DNA of 37,675 nucleotides, taken from the NCBI GenBank assembly GCA_050698355.1, contig JBOHBN010000325.1:1-37675 (forward strand). The letters are read 5' to 3'. The position numbers and the translations under genes were made by a program. Below, in pieces: positions 24,861-32,776 of the stretch. Position 1 is the first letter of the stretch, and each line of letters begins with the position of its first letter. The DNA comes from JBOHBN01 sp050698355. Lineage in GTDB: Bacteria > Actinomycetota > Actinomycetes > Streptosporangiales > WHST01. A model generated the notes under the pieces. The model was not told the DNA's origin. It saw only the letters and a list, made by a program, of their open reading frames with translations, and did not search any database.

Positions 24861-27221
24861 GTGACCTTGTTCGGCGACCTGCTCCCCAGCCCTGCCACCT
24901 CCGACGAGGCGAGCTCGAAGCAGCGGCAGGCAAAGGCGAACGTCGAGGAGCTGCTTGCCGGCCTGAACCCGCCGCAACGGCAGGCGGTCACGCACGAGGG
25001 CCCGCCGCTGCTCGTGGTCGCCGGAGCGGGCTCCGGCAAGACCCGCGTGCTCACCAACCGGATCGCGTACCTGCTCGCCGAGCGCAAGGTGCACCCCGGC
25101 TCGATCCTCGCGATCACGTTCACCAACAAGGCCGCCGGCGAGATGAAGCAGCGCGTCGAGACCCTGGTCGGGCCGCGGGCACGGGCGATGTGGGTCATGA
25201 CGTTCCACTCCGCTTGCGTGCGGATCCTGCGCAAGGAGGTGAAGCGGCTCGGGATCTCCTCGCAGTTCTCCATCTACGACGCGGCGGACAGCCAGCGGCT
25301 GATGGCGATGGTCTGCCGCGACCTCGAGCTCGATCCCAAGCGTTTCCAGCCCCGGAAGATCGCGGCCGAGGTCTCCAACCTGAAGAACGAGCTGGTCGAC
25401 CATGAGACCGCCAAGGCGAGCGCGCAGTCGCACCTGGAACGCACGACGGCGGAGTGCTACGCGGAGTACCAGTCCCGCCTGCAGCGGGCGAACGCGCTCG
25501 ACTTCGACGACCTCATCATGACGACGGTCAACCTGTTGCAGCTGTACCCCGACGTGCGCGAGCACTACCGCAGGCGGTTCCGGCACATCCTGGTCGACGA
25601 GTACCAGGACACCAACCACGCGCAGTACGTCCTCGTGCGCGAGCTGACCGGTGGCGACACCGCGCACAGTGAGCGCCGTACCGTCGATGGCGACGTGGTG
25701 CGCGAAGGTACTGACGTCGAGATGGCGCCGAGCGAGCTGTGCGTCGTCGGCGACGCGGACCAGTCGGTCTACGCCTTTCGCGGGGCGACGATCCGCAACA
25801 TCGTAGAGTTCGAGCGAGACTACCCCGACGCGAGAGTGGTCGTGCTCGAGCAGAACTACCGGTCGACCCAGACCATCCTGGATGCGGCGAACGCGCTGAT
25901 CGCCCACAACGTCGGGCGCAAGCCGAAGAACCTGTGGTCGCGGGCGGGCAAGGGCGAGCAGATCGTCGGCTACGTCGCCGACAGCGAGCACGACGAGGCC
26001 GCGTTCGTCGCGGCCGAGATCGACCGGCTGAGCGACGCCGGCGCGGCGAGCTACGGCGACATCGCCGTCTTCTACCGCACCAACGCGCAGTCGCGAGTGT
26101 TCGAGGAAGTGCTCGTGCGCGTCGGCCTGCCGTACAAGGTCGTCGGCGGTGTGCGGTTCTACGAGCGCCGCGAGATACGAGACCTGCTCGCGTACATGCG
26201 TGTGTTGGCCAACCCCGACGACGTCGTGTCGCTGCGGCGGATACTCAACGTGCCGAAGCGGGGGATCGGCGACCGCGCGGAGGCGTGCATCGAGGCGCTC
26301 GCCGGGCAACAGGGTATCGGCTTCTACCAGGCGTTGCAGCGAGCCGACGAGGCGTACGGGCTCGCCACCAGGTCGTTGCGGGCGGTGCGGGAGTTCGCCG
26401 CGCTGCTGGCCGACCTGCGGTCCGCGGTGGAGGCGGGTACCGGGCCTGCGGAGCTGCTCGACCAGGTCCTGACGAAGACCGGGTACCTCGCCGAGCTCGA
26501 GGAGTCGAGCGACCCGCAGGACCAGAGCAGGGTGGAGAACCTACAGGAGCTCGCCGCGGTCGCCCGCGAGTTCGAGGAGACGAGCGAGGAAGGCACGCTC
26601 ACCGAGTTCCTCGAACGGGTGTCGCTGGTCGCGGACGCCGACCAGATCCCCGAGGGCGACGACCACAGCGGCATGGTCACGCTCATGACCCTGCATACCG
26701 CCAAGGGACTGGAGTTCCCCGTGGTCTTCCTCACCGGCATGGAGGACGGCGTCTTCCCGCACCAGCGCAGCATGGGCTCGGAGAAGGAGCTGGAGGAGGA
26801 GCGGCGGCTGGCCTACGTCGGGATCACCCGGGCGCAGGAACGGCTGTACATCTCCCGCGCGGAGGTGCGCAGTGCCTTCGGCTCGCCGTCGTACAACCCG
26901 CCGTCGCGCTTCCTGCCGGAGCTGCCCGACAAGCTGGTCGACTGGCGGCGCCCGGCGGGCAGCGGCAGGCCGCGAGACCGTGGCCGTCGATCCGAGCCGG
27001 CCGGTGCGGCGCTGGGGCAGCAGCCGGGCGTACGCGCGGTCGGCAACCGTCCCGTGCCGAAGCTCGAGCCCGGCGACCGGATCAACCATGACAGGTTCGG
27101 GCTCGGTGAGGTCATCGCCCTGTCCGGCACTGCCGACAAGGCGCAGGCGAAGATCGACTTCGGCGGCGACGTGGGCGAGAAGACGTTCGTGCTCCGCTAC
27201 GCCCCGATCCAGAAGCTGTAG
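24861..27221 (+). CDS. pcrA: ATP-dependent DNA helicase PcrA/UvrD1
   Basis: Superfamily 1A 3'-5' DNA helicase, 786 aa, acting in excision repair and replication. Motifs in order: Q motif LNPPQRQAVTH, Walker A VVAGAGSGKTRVLTNR (54-61), Ia AITFTNKAAGEMKQR, motif II ILVDEYQDTNHAQY (246-251), motif III VVGDADQSVYAFRGA, motif IV VVLEQNYRST, motif V MTLHTAKGLEFPVVFLTGME and motif VI RRLAYVGITRAQERLYISRA, plus the Tudor-like C terminus with GDRINHDRFGLGEV. Between motifs II and III is a charged stretch of about 27 residues (264-290), longer than I expect there. Position before sucCD and DUF6350 matches mycobacterial uvrD1. GTG start, probably leaderless. Confidence 0.96.
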   Translation: MTLFGDLLPSPATSDEASSKQRQAKANVEELLAGLNPPQRQAVTHEGPPLLVVAGAGSGKTRVLTNRIAYLLAERKVHPGSILAITFTNKAAGEMKQRVETLVGPRARAMWVMTFHSACVRILRKEVKRLGISSQFSIYDAADSQRLMAMVCRDLELDPKRFQPRKIAAEVSNLKNELVDHETAKASAQSHLERTTAECYAEYQSRLQRANALDFDDLIMTTVNLLQLYPDVREHYRRRFRHILVDEYQDTNHAQYVLVRELTGGDTAHSERRTVDGDVVREGTDVEMAPSELCVVGDADQSVYAFRGATIRNIVEFERDYPDARVVVLEQNYRSTQTILDAANALIAHNVGRKPKNLWSRAGKGEQIVGYVADSEHDEAAFVAAEIDRLSDAGAASYGDIAVFYRTNAQSRVFEEVLVRVGLPYKVVGGVRFYERREIRDLLAYMRVLANPDDVVSLRRILNVPKRGIGDRAEACIEALAGQQGIGFYQALQRADEAYGLATRSLRAVREFAALLADLRSAVEAGTGPAELLDQVLTKTGYLAELEESSDPQDQSRVENLQELAAVAREFEETSEEGTLTEFLERVSLVADADQIPEGDDHSGMVTLMTLHTAKGLEFPVVFLTGMEDGVFPHQRSMGSEKELEEERRLAYVGITRAQERLYISRAEVRSAFGSPSYNPPSRFLPELPDKLVDWRRPAGSGRPRDRGRRSEPAGAALGQQPGVRAVGNRPVPKLEPGDRINHDRFGLGEVIALSGTADKAQAKIDFGGDVGEKTFVLRYAPIQKL

Positions 27222-27236
27222 CGGCCGAGCTGTCGG

Positions 27237-28784
27237 TCATCCGCTGAGCGGTACGTCGTGCACGGTGCCGTAGCCGCTGAAGTGCACGTCGACGGTGTCC
27301 GTGCCTTTTGGCGGCGCGGAGAGCACCGTGTATAGGTCTCCCGACTCACCCGCGCCGAGCGTTTCCGTGCCCGTATTGCTGCACAGGCAGTGTCTTTCAT
27401 CGTCGTTCACCGCCCAGTACCCGGTGTGCGTGGAGTCGTCGAGGTTCGCCCAGTAGACCTCACCACCGGAGTAGTAATCGCTATAACCGGCGGCGTAGTC
27501 GGACGGCGTCCGGCTCCACTGGTCAACGGAGGCAGACTCCGAGCCGGTGTTGCGAACGGTGAAGGTGAGCAGCGCCCCACGGCTGAGCCGCTGGAGTCCG
27601 GTGACCTGGACCTTCAGTCCCTTGGTGTACGGCTCGGTCCCGGTGACAGGGCCGCCGAGTTCGGTGCTTGCGGGTGATCCGTCAGGGGCGGTGCTCTCCG
27701 GCGTGGGGCTCGTGGTCTGGTGCTCGACGGCCCGTCGGTATGAGATCTCGACGCGGCGGTTGCGCTCCCGGCCCTTGGGGTTGTCGTGCCCGTTCTTACG
27801 GTTCGGCGCGACGGGGTCGGCCTCGCCCTTGCCGGCAACGTGGAAGGTGGTGGGCTGGTCGAGGCGCTTGTCCAGGGCGTCGCGTACGGCATGTGCCCGT
27901 TTCTTCGACAGTTCGAGGTTGTAGCTGGTGGAGCCCTTGGAGTCGGTGTAGCCGGTGATGGTGACCGGCTCGTCAGCCTCGGCCCTGATGCGCTGGGCGA
28001 CCTGGTCGAGCTGTGCGCCGGCATGCTTGCTGAGCTTGGCCCGGTTGAACGCGAACAGCACGTCGGACGACACACCCACGGTGACCTTGTCGCCCTTGTT
28101 GCGCGTGTGCTGAGTATCGGAGTCGCTGCGAAACTCCAGTGCGGTCGGGTCGCCGCCGTCGCGCGCAAGCTCGTCCGCGCCGGGCTCGCCCTTGACCTGA
28201 GGAAGGTGTGCGTCGGCCGGGCTGACCGGGATCGGGCTGGTGATGCCGGTGTGCGGGTCCTGCGCATCGACGAAGGCGACCTCCTTTGGCAGCGGGTACG
28301 CGGCCCAGGCGTACTTGGGCTTGCCGTTCGGCTTCAGCTCGATCTTCCCGAGCCCGGTCTTGGAGCACAGGCACTCCTTGGTGTCCGCTGCCTTCGGCGG
28401 GTAGTAGCGGCGGCCGTGATCGAGGTCGATCAGGTTCACGCGGGAGAACCTGATGCCCCACGGCTCGTATACGATGTTGTTGTTGCCGGGGTTGCGGTAT
28501 GCCTGGACGTGCGCGACCTCGTTGCGAGAGGTGTTGCGTACCCGGAACCGGGCGATCGCCATCTCGGACCCGACGTGTTGCACGGACAGGACGTCGATCG
28601 CATACCCGTCGCCGTGCAGCGTCGCGAGTGCCTCTGTCTCCGTGAGCGACTCTGGTGACCGGGTGGGGGAGCTGCTCGCTGACGGTGACGAGGAGACCGG
28701 CCTGGCGGTCTTAGTTCCGCCCGAGCAGCCCGCTGCGCTCACCGTCGCGAGAGCGAGTACGGCGACAAGGACGGTTCGGCGCAT
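27237..28784 (-). CDS. OmpA-domain lipoprotein with duplicated CLCS modules
   Basis: Exported lipoprotein of 515 aa: signal peptide MRRTVLVAVLALATVSAAGC with lipobox SAAGC (C20), then a Ser/Pro/Thr-rich linker. An OmpA-like peptidoglycan-binding domain spans about 235-350 (SSDVLFAFNRAKLSKHAGAQ, TITGYTDSKGSTSYNLELSK, ERNRRVEISYR). On each side lies a similar module, about 60-180 and 388-515: each has a beta-rich VRNT strand (ARFRVRNTS, LTFTVRNTG) and later a CLCS motif (138-141 and 466-469) after a short aspartate-rich strand. The order module-OmpA-module is unusual. Probably anchored in the membrane and bound to peptidoglycan. The function of the modules is unknown. It converges on pcrA with 15 bp between stops, and a CATA hairpin lies just upstream. 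Confidence 0.85.
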   Translation of the reverse strand: MRRTVLVAVLALATVSAAGCSGGTKTARPVSSSPSASSSPTRSPESLTETEALATLHGDGYAIDVLSVQHVGSEMAIARFRVRNTSRNEVAHVQAYRNPGNNNIVYEPWGIRFSRVNLIDLDHGRRYYPPKAADTKECLCSKTGLGKIELKPNGKPKYAWAAYPLPKEVAFVDAQDPHTGITSPIPVSPADAHLPQVKGEPGADELARDGGDPTALEFRSDSDTQHTRNKGDKVTVGVSSDVLFAFNRAKLSKHAGAQLDQVAQRIRAEADEPVTITGYTDSKGSTSYNLELSKKRAHAVRDALDKRLDQPTTFHVAGKGEADPVAPNRKNGHDNPKGRERNRRVEISYRRAVEHQTTSPTPESTAPDGSPASTELGGPVTGTEPYTKGLKVQVTGLQRLSRGALLTFTVRNTGSESASVDQWSRTPSDYAAGYSDYYSGGEVYWANLDDSTHTGYWAVNDDERHCLCSNTGTETLGAGESGDLYTVLSAPPKGTDTVDVHFSGYGTVHDVPLSG

Positions 28785-28802
28785 CGCGCTTCCCTTCCTC
28801 CA

Positions 28803-28848
28803 GTTGTCAGTGCCTCACAGTGCTATGACGCTGCGAGGCACTGACAAG
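28803..28848 (-). repeat. 46-nt dispersed hairpin, copy 2
   Basis: Read on the minus strand: TTGTCAGTGCCTC pairs perfectly with GAGGCACTGACAA, followed by a weaker inner stem and the CATA loop at the exact centre. Length and loop equal the copies at 14726 and 30061, with compensatory changes in the arms. It lies 19 bp upstream of the OmpA lipoprotein start, in a 262-bp gap that otherwise shows no gene. Confidence 0.8.
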
Positions 28849-29046
28849 TTCGTGCTCGACGGTGTCCCTGCCGGCAGGCGGCGCGCCATGGGTGTCGCGT
28901 GGAACGCTCTCACCGCACCCCATCTGGCGTCGTCGTCCGGTCGCCGTACCCGTGCGTACCGCGGTCGGCGCAGAGCGACGGCCAAGGCTGCTCCCGCGGC
29001 GGTACTCCGCCGACCCAGCGCGGCGTGACACGTCGCTGTCAGCGGC

Positions 29047-29502
29047 TCACCAGGTCCAGGACGCCAATGAGCTGCCGCCCGCGACGAGGGACCAGCCGAC
29101 CAGCGTGATCATGATGCCGCCGACCGCGGCGGTGGCGTACGAGACCAGCGAGCTGACCCCACGCCCCAGGTACGCTCTGGTCGGCTCGTGCGGGTCGTAG
29201 TAGACCTCGACCTCCTGGCCCGCCGTGGTCAGCGCTATCGGGTTGATCGACGTCGTGACCAGGTCCCTACCCGTCTGACAGTGGAAGCTGAGCACCGCGT
29301 ACCGCCGGTACCGGTTCCCCGTGTCGGAACCTGGCTGCCACCCCGTCTTGCGCATGCGTTTGATGTCGACGACGGTGCCGGGGGCACGCAACGCGCGCCG
29401 GTGAAACAGCGCGAAACGGGTTAGCGAGTATGCCCCCATCGCGAACCCGATCAGGCCAGCGGCCAGGAAGACGTACGGGAAGAAGGTGAAGAGATCGTCC
29501 AT
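29047..29502 (-). CDS. DUF3592-like membrane protein
   Basis: Protein of 151 aa with a hydrophobic segment at about 7-27 and another near 118-142. Between them is a small beta domain: APGTVVDIKRM, YRRYAVLSFHCQTGRDL, GQEVEVYYDPHEPTRAYLGR. That layout is the DUF3592 type, whose function is not known. The ATG at 29502 was chosen because the longer open frame (to 30060) runs antisense through the B12-binding gene. No strong Shine-Dalgarno is seen. It is divergent from the B12-binding protein, with an inverted repeat between them. Confidence 0.78.
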   Translation of the reverse strand: MDDLFTFFPYVFLAAGLIGFAMGAYSLTRFALFHRRALRAPGTVVDIKRMRKTGWQPGSDTGNRYRRYAVLSFHCQTGRDLVTTSINPIALTTAGQEVEVYYDPHEPTRAYLGRGVSSLVSYATAAVGGIMITLVGWSLVAGGSSLASWTW

Positions 29503-29531
29503 GGCGGCGTCCAGCGTCCTCTCCGTGCGGG

Positions 29532-29576
29532 CTGTCAGAGGCCGTACATGGCTACGACCGTGCCAGACTCTGACAG
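29532..29576. repeat. Inverted repeat, possibly a diverged member of the CATA hairpin family
   Basis: CTGTCAGAG (29532-29540) and CTCTGACAG (29568-29576) form a perfect 9-bp outer stem over 45 nt. The interior contains CATGGCTA, similar to the core TATGGCTC of copy 3, but the inner stem is offset. It lies between divergent starts, upstream of the B12-binding gene. Confidence 0.45.
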
Positions 29577-29622
29577 GTTCACGGGGGATGGGACTACGCT
29601 GCCAGCAGGAAGGCAGGCATCC

Positions 29623-30048
29623 ATGAGTACGGACAGTGAGCGGATCCGGGTCGTTGTCGCGAAACCCGGCCTGGACGGGCACGACCGCGGCGCCAAGGTG
29701 GTGGCGCGGGCGCTGCGCGACGGTGGCATGGAGGTCATCTACACCGGACTCCACCAGACGCCGGAGCAGATCGTCGAGGCGGCCATCCAGGAGGACGCCG
29801 ACGGTATCGGTCTCTCCGTGCTGTCCGGCGCACACATGACGCTGTTCACGCGGCTGATGGAGCTGCTCACCGAGCAGAACGCCACCGACATCGTGGTGTT
29901 CGGCGGCGGCATCGTTCCCGATGCCGACTTGCCGGAGCTCGAACGGATCGGCGTCGCCAAGATCTTCACGCCCGGCGCCACGACGGAGGAGATCGTCACC
30001 TGGGTACGCGAGCATGTCGGTGCCCGCGCCACCCACGCCGCCGGGTGA
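29623..30048 (+). CDS. Stand-alone B12-binding subunit of an acyl-CoA mutase (IcmB/HcmB-like)
   Basis: Small cobalamin-binding protein of 141 aa. RVVVAKPGLDGHDRGAKVVA carries the D-x-H-x-x-G motif (D18, H20, G23), in which the histidine replaces the lower axial ligand of the cobalt. GLSVLSGAHM and VFGGGIVPDADLPEL complete the Rossmann-like B12 fold. Length equals the small subunits of isobutyryl-CoA or 2-hydroxyisobutyryl-CoA mutase, so it should work with a separate large catalytic subunit, which is not in this window. The ATG at 29623 has AGGAAGG and AGGC upstream; a longer open frame from 29548 is rejected. The position shortly before sucCD resembles the Streptomyces arrangement as I remember it. 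The exact acyl-CoA substrate is not decided. Confidence 0.88.
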   Translation: MSTDSERIRVVVAKPGLDGHDRGAKVVARALRDGGMEVIYTGLHQTPEQIVEAAIQEDADGIGLSVLSGAHMTLFTRLMELLTEQNATDIVVFGGGIVPDADLPELERIGVAKIFTPGATTEEIVTWVREHVGARATHAAG

Positions 30049-30060
30049 CCGTTCCGGCAC

Positions 30061-30106
30061 GTTGTCAGTACGTGGTCGAGCTATGGCTCAACCACGTACC
30101 GACAAC
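30061..30106 (+). repeat. 46-nt dispersed hairpin, copy 3 (bidirectional terminator position)
   Basis: Arms of 21 nt pair at 19 positions around a TATG loop (CATA on the other strand). Read on the minus strand, its 18-nt core GTTGAGCCATAGCTCGAC is identical to that of copy 1, and the outer end ACTGACAAC is shared too, while the middle of the arms differs with pairing kept. It fills the gap between the convergent B12-binding and DUF1707 genes. Confidence 0.85.
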
Positions 30107-30120
30107 CGCCCGGTCCGGCG

Positions 30121-30546
30121 TCAGCCGCTCGCTCGCTGGCGGCGCTTGAGCACCAGCCAGACGACGACGGCGACGCCGATCGTGGTGAGCACCGGGTGAG
30201 CCCCGATCAAGCCCAGTGCCCACGACAAGCCCCAGAAGGCGAACAGTACGAGCGCGATGATCGCGATGATCTTGCCTGCGCCCGTCTTCCGCGCCGGTCG
30301 TGGCGAGGTCGCGGGCGCGACCGTCCGTGGCTGTGCCCCCGGCAGATCGGCGAGCAAGCGCTGCAGCTCGTGCGCGTACGTCGCCTTGTACGCGGTGTCC
30401 ATGCGCTGGTTGAACTCGTCGTATCCCAGGTGTCCGCTCTCGAAGTGCTCCCGCAGCTTGGCGACCGCCTGCTCCCGGTCGGCGTCCGAGGCGCGGAGCC
30501 CCTCCGTGCCGGCGGTGCGTGTGCCCGCCGCATCGTTCACTGTCAT
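30121..30546 (-). CDS. DUF1707 domain membrane protein
   Basis: Protein of 141 aa. Residues about 19-71 hold the DUF1707 domain typical of actinobacteria: LRASDADREQAVAKLREHFE, SGHLGYDEFNQRMDTAYKA, LQRLLADLPGA. Two hydrophobic segments follow near 91-108 and 112-130. DUF1707 is an SHOCT-like short helical domain thought to mediate regulation or oligomerisation; no activity is established. The ATG at 30546 has GGGAGGT 5 nt upstream, which fixes the start. It is divergent from sucC and converges on the B12-binding gene over hairpin copy 3. Confidence 0.87.
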   Translation of the reverse strand: MTVNDAAGTRTAGTEGLRASDADREQAVAKLREHFESGHLGYDEFNQRMDTAYKATYAHELQRLLADLPGAQPRTVAPATSPRPARKTGAGKIIAIIALVLFAFWGLSWALGLIGAHPVLTTIGVAVVVWLVLKRRQRASG

Positions 30547-30698
30547 CTCGACCTCCCACATCGAGGATCGCTCTGGCGGCGTCCGCCCGCGTCGGGGAAC
30601 CACCCTGACCGCACCCTGAGAACCGGCGACCCGCTACCCTCGCCATGGCCGGACGCGCGGGCTCGCGTGGTGTAGGTGCGACGAGACGGGACGCTCTA

Positions 30699-31871
30699 GT
30701 GGATCTTTACGAGTACCAGGCGAAGGAGCTGTTCGCGAAACACGGCGTACCGGTGCTGTCACAGGAGGTCGTGGACACCCCGGCGGCGGCGCGGGACGCG
30801 GCGGCCGCGATGGCCACGCAGGTTGTGGTCAAGGCCCAGGTCAAGATCGGGGGGCGTGGCAAGGCGGGCGGGGTCAAGCTCGCCGAGGATCCGGACGAGG
30901 CGCAGGCCAAGGCGCAGGCGATCCTCGGCATGGACATCAAGGGCCACACCGTCCACAAGGTGCTGGTCTCGCCGGCCGAGGAGATCGCGGAGGAGTACTA
31001 CTTCTCCTTCCTGGTCGACCGGAGCAATCGCACGTTCCTGTCGATCGCGTCGCGCGAGGGCGGCGTGGAGATCGAGGAGGTCGCGCGTACCAACCCCGAT
31101 GCGGTGGCGAAGGTGCCGATCGACCCGGTACGCGGCATCGATGACAACCTGGCCGACAGGATCGTCCGCGATGCCGGGTTCCCCGACGAGATCACCGAAC
31201 AGACGGTCCGCGTCATCACCACGCTGTGGGACGTGTTCGTCGGCGAGGACGCCAGCCTCGTCGAGGTGAACCCGTTGGTGCGTACAAGGAAGGGCGAGGT
31301 CGTCGCGCTGGACGGCAAGGTCACCGTCGACGACAACGCCGCCTTCCGGCAGCCCGACCATGCTCGGTTCGCCGACATCGCGGCGACCGACCCGCTGGAA
31401 GTCAAGGCGAAGGAGAAGGGGCTCAACTACGTCAAGCTCGACGGCGCTGTCGGCGTCATCGGCAACGGCGCAGGGCTGGTGATGAGCACCCTCGACGTGG
31501 TGGCGTACGCAGGGGAGCGGCACGGCGGTGTGAAACCGGCGAACTTCCTCGACATCGGCGGCGGCGCCTCGGCGCAGGTGATGGCCGACGGCCTGGACAT
31601 CGTGCTTGGCGACGAGGACGTGCGCAGCGTGTTCGTCAACGTGTTCGGCGGGATCACGGCGTGCGACGAGGTCGCGCGCGGGATCGTGCAGGCCTTCGAG
31701 CTGCTCGACGGTGTCAGCAAGCCGCTGGTCGTGCGGCTGGACGGCAACAACGCCGACGAGGGCCGGCGGATCCTCGACGAGGCCGGCTTGCCCGGCCTGG
31801 AGCGGGTGGACACGATGGACGGTGCGGCCGACCGGGCCGGCGAGCTGGCGGCGAAGGGAGCCTCGTCATGA
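30699..31871 (+). CDS. sucC: Succinyl-CoA synthetase (ADP-forming), beta subunit
   Basis: Forms succinyl-CoA synthetase with SucD, interconverting succinyl-CoA and succinate with ATP formation in the TCA cycle; 390 aa. It begins MDLYEYQAKELFAKHGVPVL, the family start, and shows the ATP-grasp segment VVKAQVKIGGRGKAGGVKLA, SLVEVNPLV, KLDGAVGVIGNGAGLVMSTLD, PANFLDIGGGA and VNVFGGITACDEVA. The GTG at 30699 was chosen over the ATG at 30645 because conservation begins there. TACCCT at about 30635 may be the -10. Its stop overlaps the sucD start (ATGA). It follows the divergent DUF1707 gene. Confidence 0.96.
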   Translation: MDLYEYQAKELFAKHGVPVLSQEVVDTPAAARDAAAAMATQVVVKAQVKIGGRGKAGGVKLAEDPDEAQAKAQAILGMDIKGHTVHKVLVSPAEEIAEEYYFSFLVDRSNRTFLSIASREGGVEIEEVARTNPDAVAKVPIDPVRGIDDNLADRIVRDAGFPDEITEQTVRVITTLWDVFVGEDASLVEVNPLVRTRKGEVVALDGKVTVDDNAAFRQPDHARFADIAATDPLEVKAKEKGLNYVKLDGAVGVIGNGAGLVMSTLDVVAYAGERHGGVKPANFLDIGGGASAQVMADGLDIVLGDEDVRSVFVNVFGGITACDEVARGIVQAFELLDGVSKPLVVRLDGNNADEGRRILDEAGLPGLERVDTMDGAADRAGELAAKGASS

Positions 31872-32755
31872 GCATCTGGCTGGACGAGAACAGCAAGGTC
31901 ATCGTGCAGGGCATGACCGGCGCCGAGGGCACCAAGCACACCAACCGCATGCTCCGCGCGGGCACCACCATCGTGGGCGGCGTCAACCCGCGCAAGGCCG
32001 GGCAGTCCCTGCAGTACGAGGGCCGCGACCTGCCGGTGTTCGCGAGCGTCGCCGACGCGATGCGCGAGACGGCCGCGGACGTGTCAGTGGTATTCGTCCC
32101 GCCGAAGTTCGCCAAGGACGCGATGGTGGAGGCCGTTGACGCGGGCATCCCGCTGTGCGTGGTGATCACCGAAGGCATCCCGGTGCACGACACCTCGTAC
32201 GCGTTCGCGTACGGTCAGGCGCAGGGCGGCCGCACCCGCATCATCGGCCCGAACTGCCCGGGCATCGCGAGCCCGGAGCGGTCGAACGCCGGCATCATCC
32301 CGGCCGACATCACCCGCGGCGGTCGCGTCGGCCTCGTCAGCAAGAGTGGCACGCTCACGTACCAGCTGATGTACGAGCTGCGCGACGTCGGCTTCTCCAC
32401 CTGCGTGGGGGTCGGCGGTGACCCCATCATCGGCACCACGCACATCGACGCACTGGAGGCGTTCCAGGCCGACCCGGACACCGACGCCGTGGTGATGATC
32501 GGCGAGATCGGCGGTGACGCGGAGGAGCGCGCCGCGGCCTACATCTCCGAGCACGTGACCAAGCCCGTCGTCGCGTACGTGGCCGGGTTCACCGCGCCGG
32601 AGGGCAAGACGATGGGGCATGCGGGCGCGATCGTGTCCGGCTCGTCGGGCACCGCGCAGGCGAAAGCCGAGGCGCTGGAGAAGGTCGGCGTACGGGTCGG
32701 CAAGACGCCGAGCGAGACCGCCCAGGTGTTGCGCGAGGTGATGGGCGCGGCCTGA
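31868..32755 (+). CDS. sucD: Succinyl-CoA synthetase, alpha subunit
   Basis: Alpha subunit of 295 aa, carrying the phospho-histidine and the CoA site. SIWLDENSKVIVQGMTGAEG is the CoA-binding start, GPNCPGIASPER and SKSGTLTYQL follow, and the active histidine is in KTMGHAGAIVSGSSGTA (H251). The ATG at 31868 overlaps the sucC stop by 4 nt, so the two are translationally coupled. The frame is open further upstream inside sucC, but that part is a shadow. It is followed after 21 bp by the convergent sulfotransferase-like gene. Confidence 0.97.
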   Translation: MSIWLDENSKVIVQGMTGAEGTKHTNRMLRAGTTIVGGVNPRKAGQSLQYEGRDLPVFASVADAMRETAADVSVVFVPPKFAKDAMVEAVDAGIPLCVVITEGIPVHDTSYAFAYGQAQGGRTRIIGPNCPGIASPERSNAGIIPADITRGGRVGLVSKSGTLTYQLMYELRDVGFSTCVGVGGDPIIGTTHIDALEAFQADPDTDAVVMIGEIGGDAEERAAAYISEHVTKPVVAYVAGFTAPEGKTMGHAGAIVSGSSGTAQAKAEALEKVGVRVGKTPSETAQVLREVMGAA

Positions 32756-32776
32756 CGCGTCCGCCCACTCGCAGAA

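Noticed and set aside
28849..29046. Possible small gene in the 262-bp gap beside hairpin copy 2
   Set aside because: Short frames on both strands are arginine-rich with no ribosome-binding site or family resemblance; I see nothing else there.
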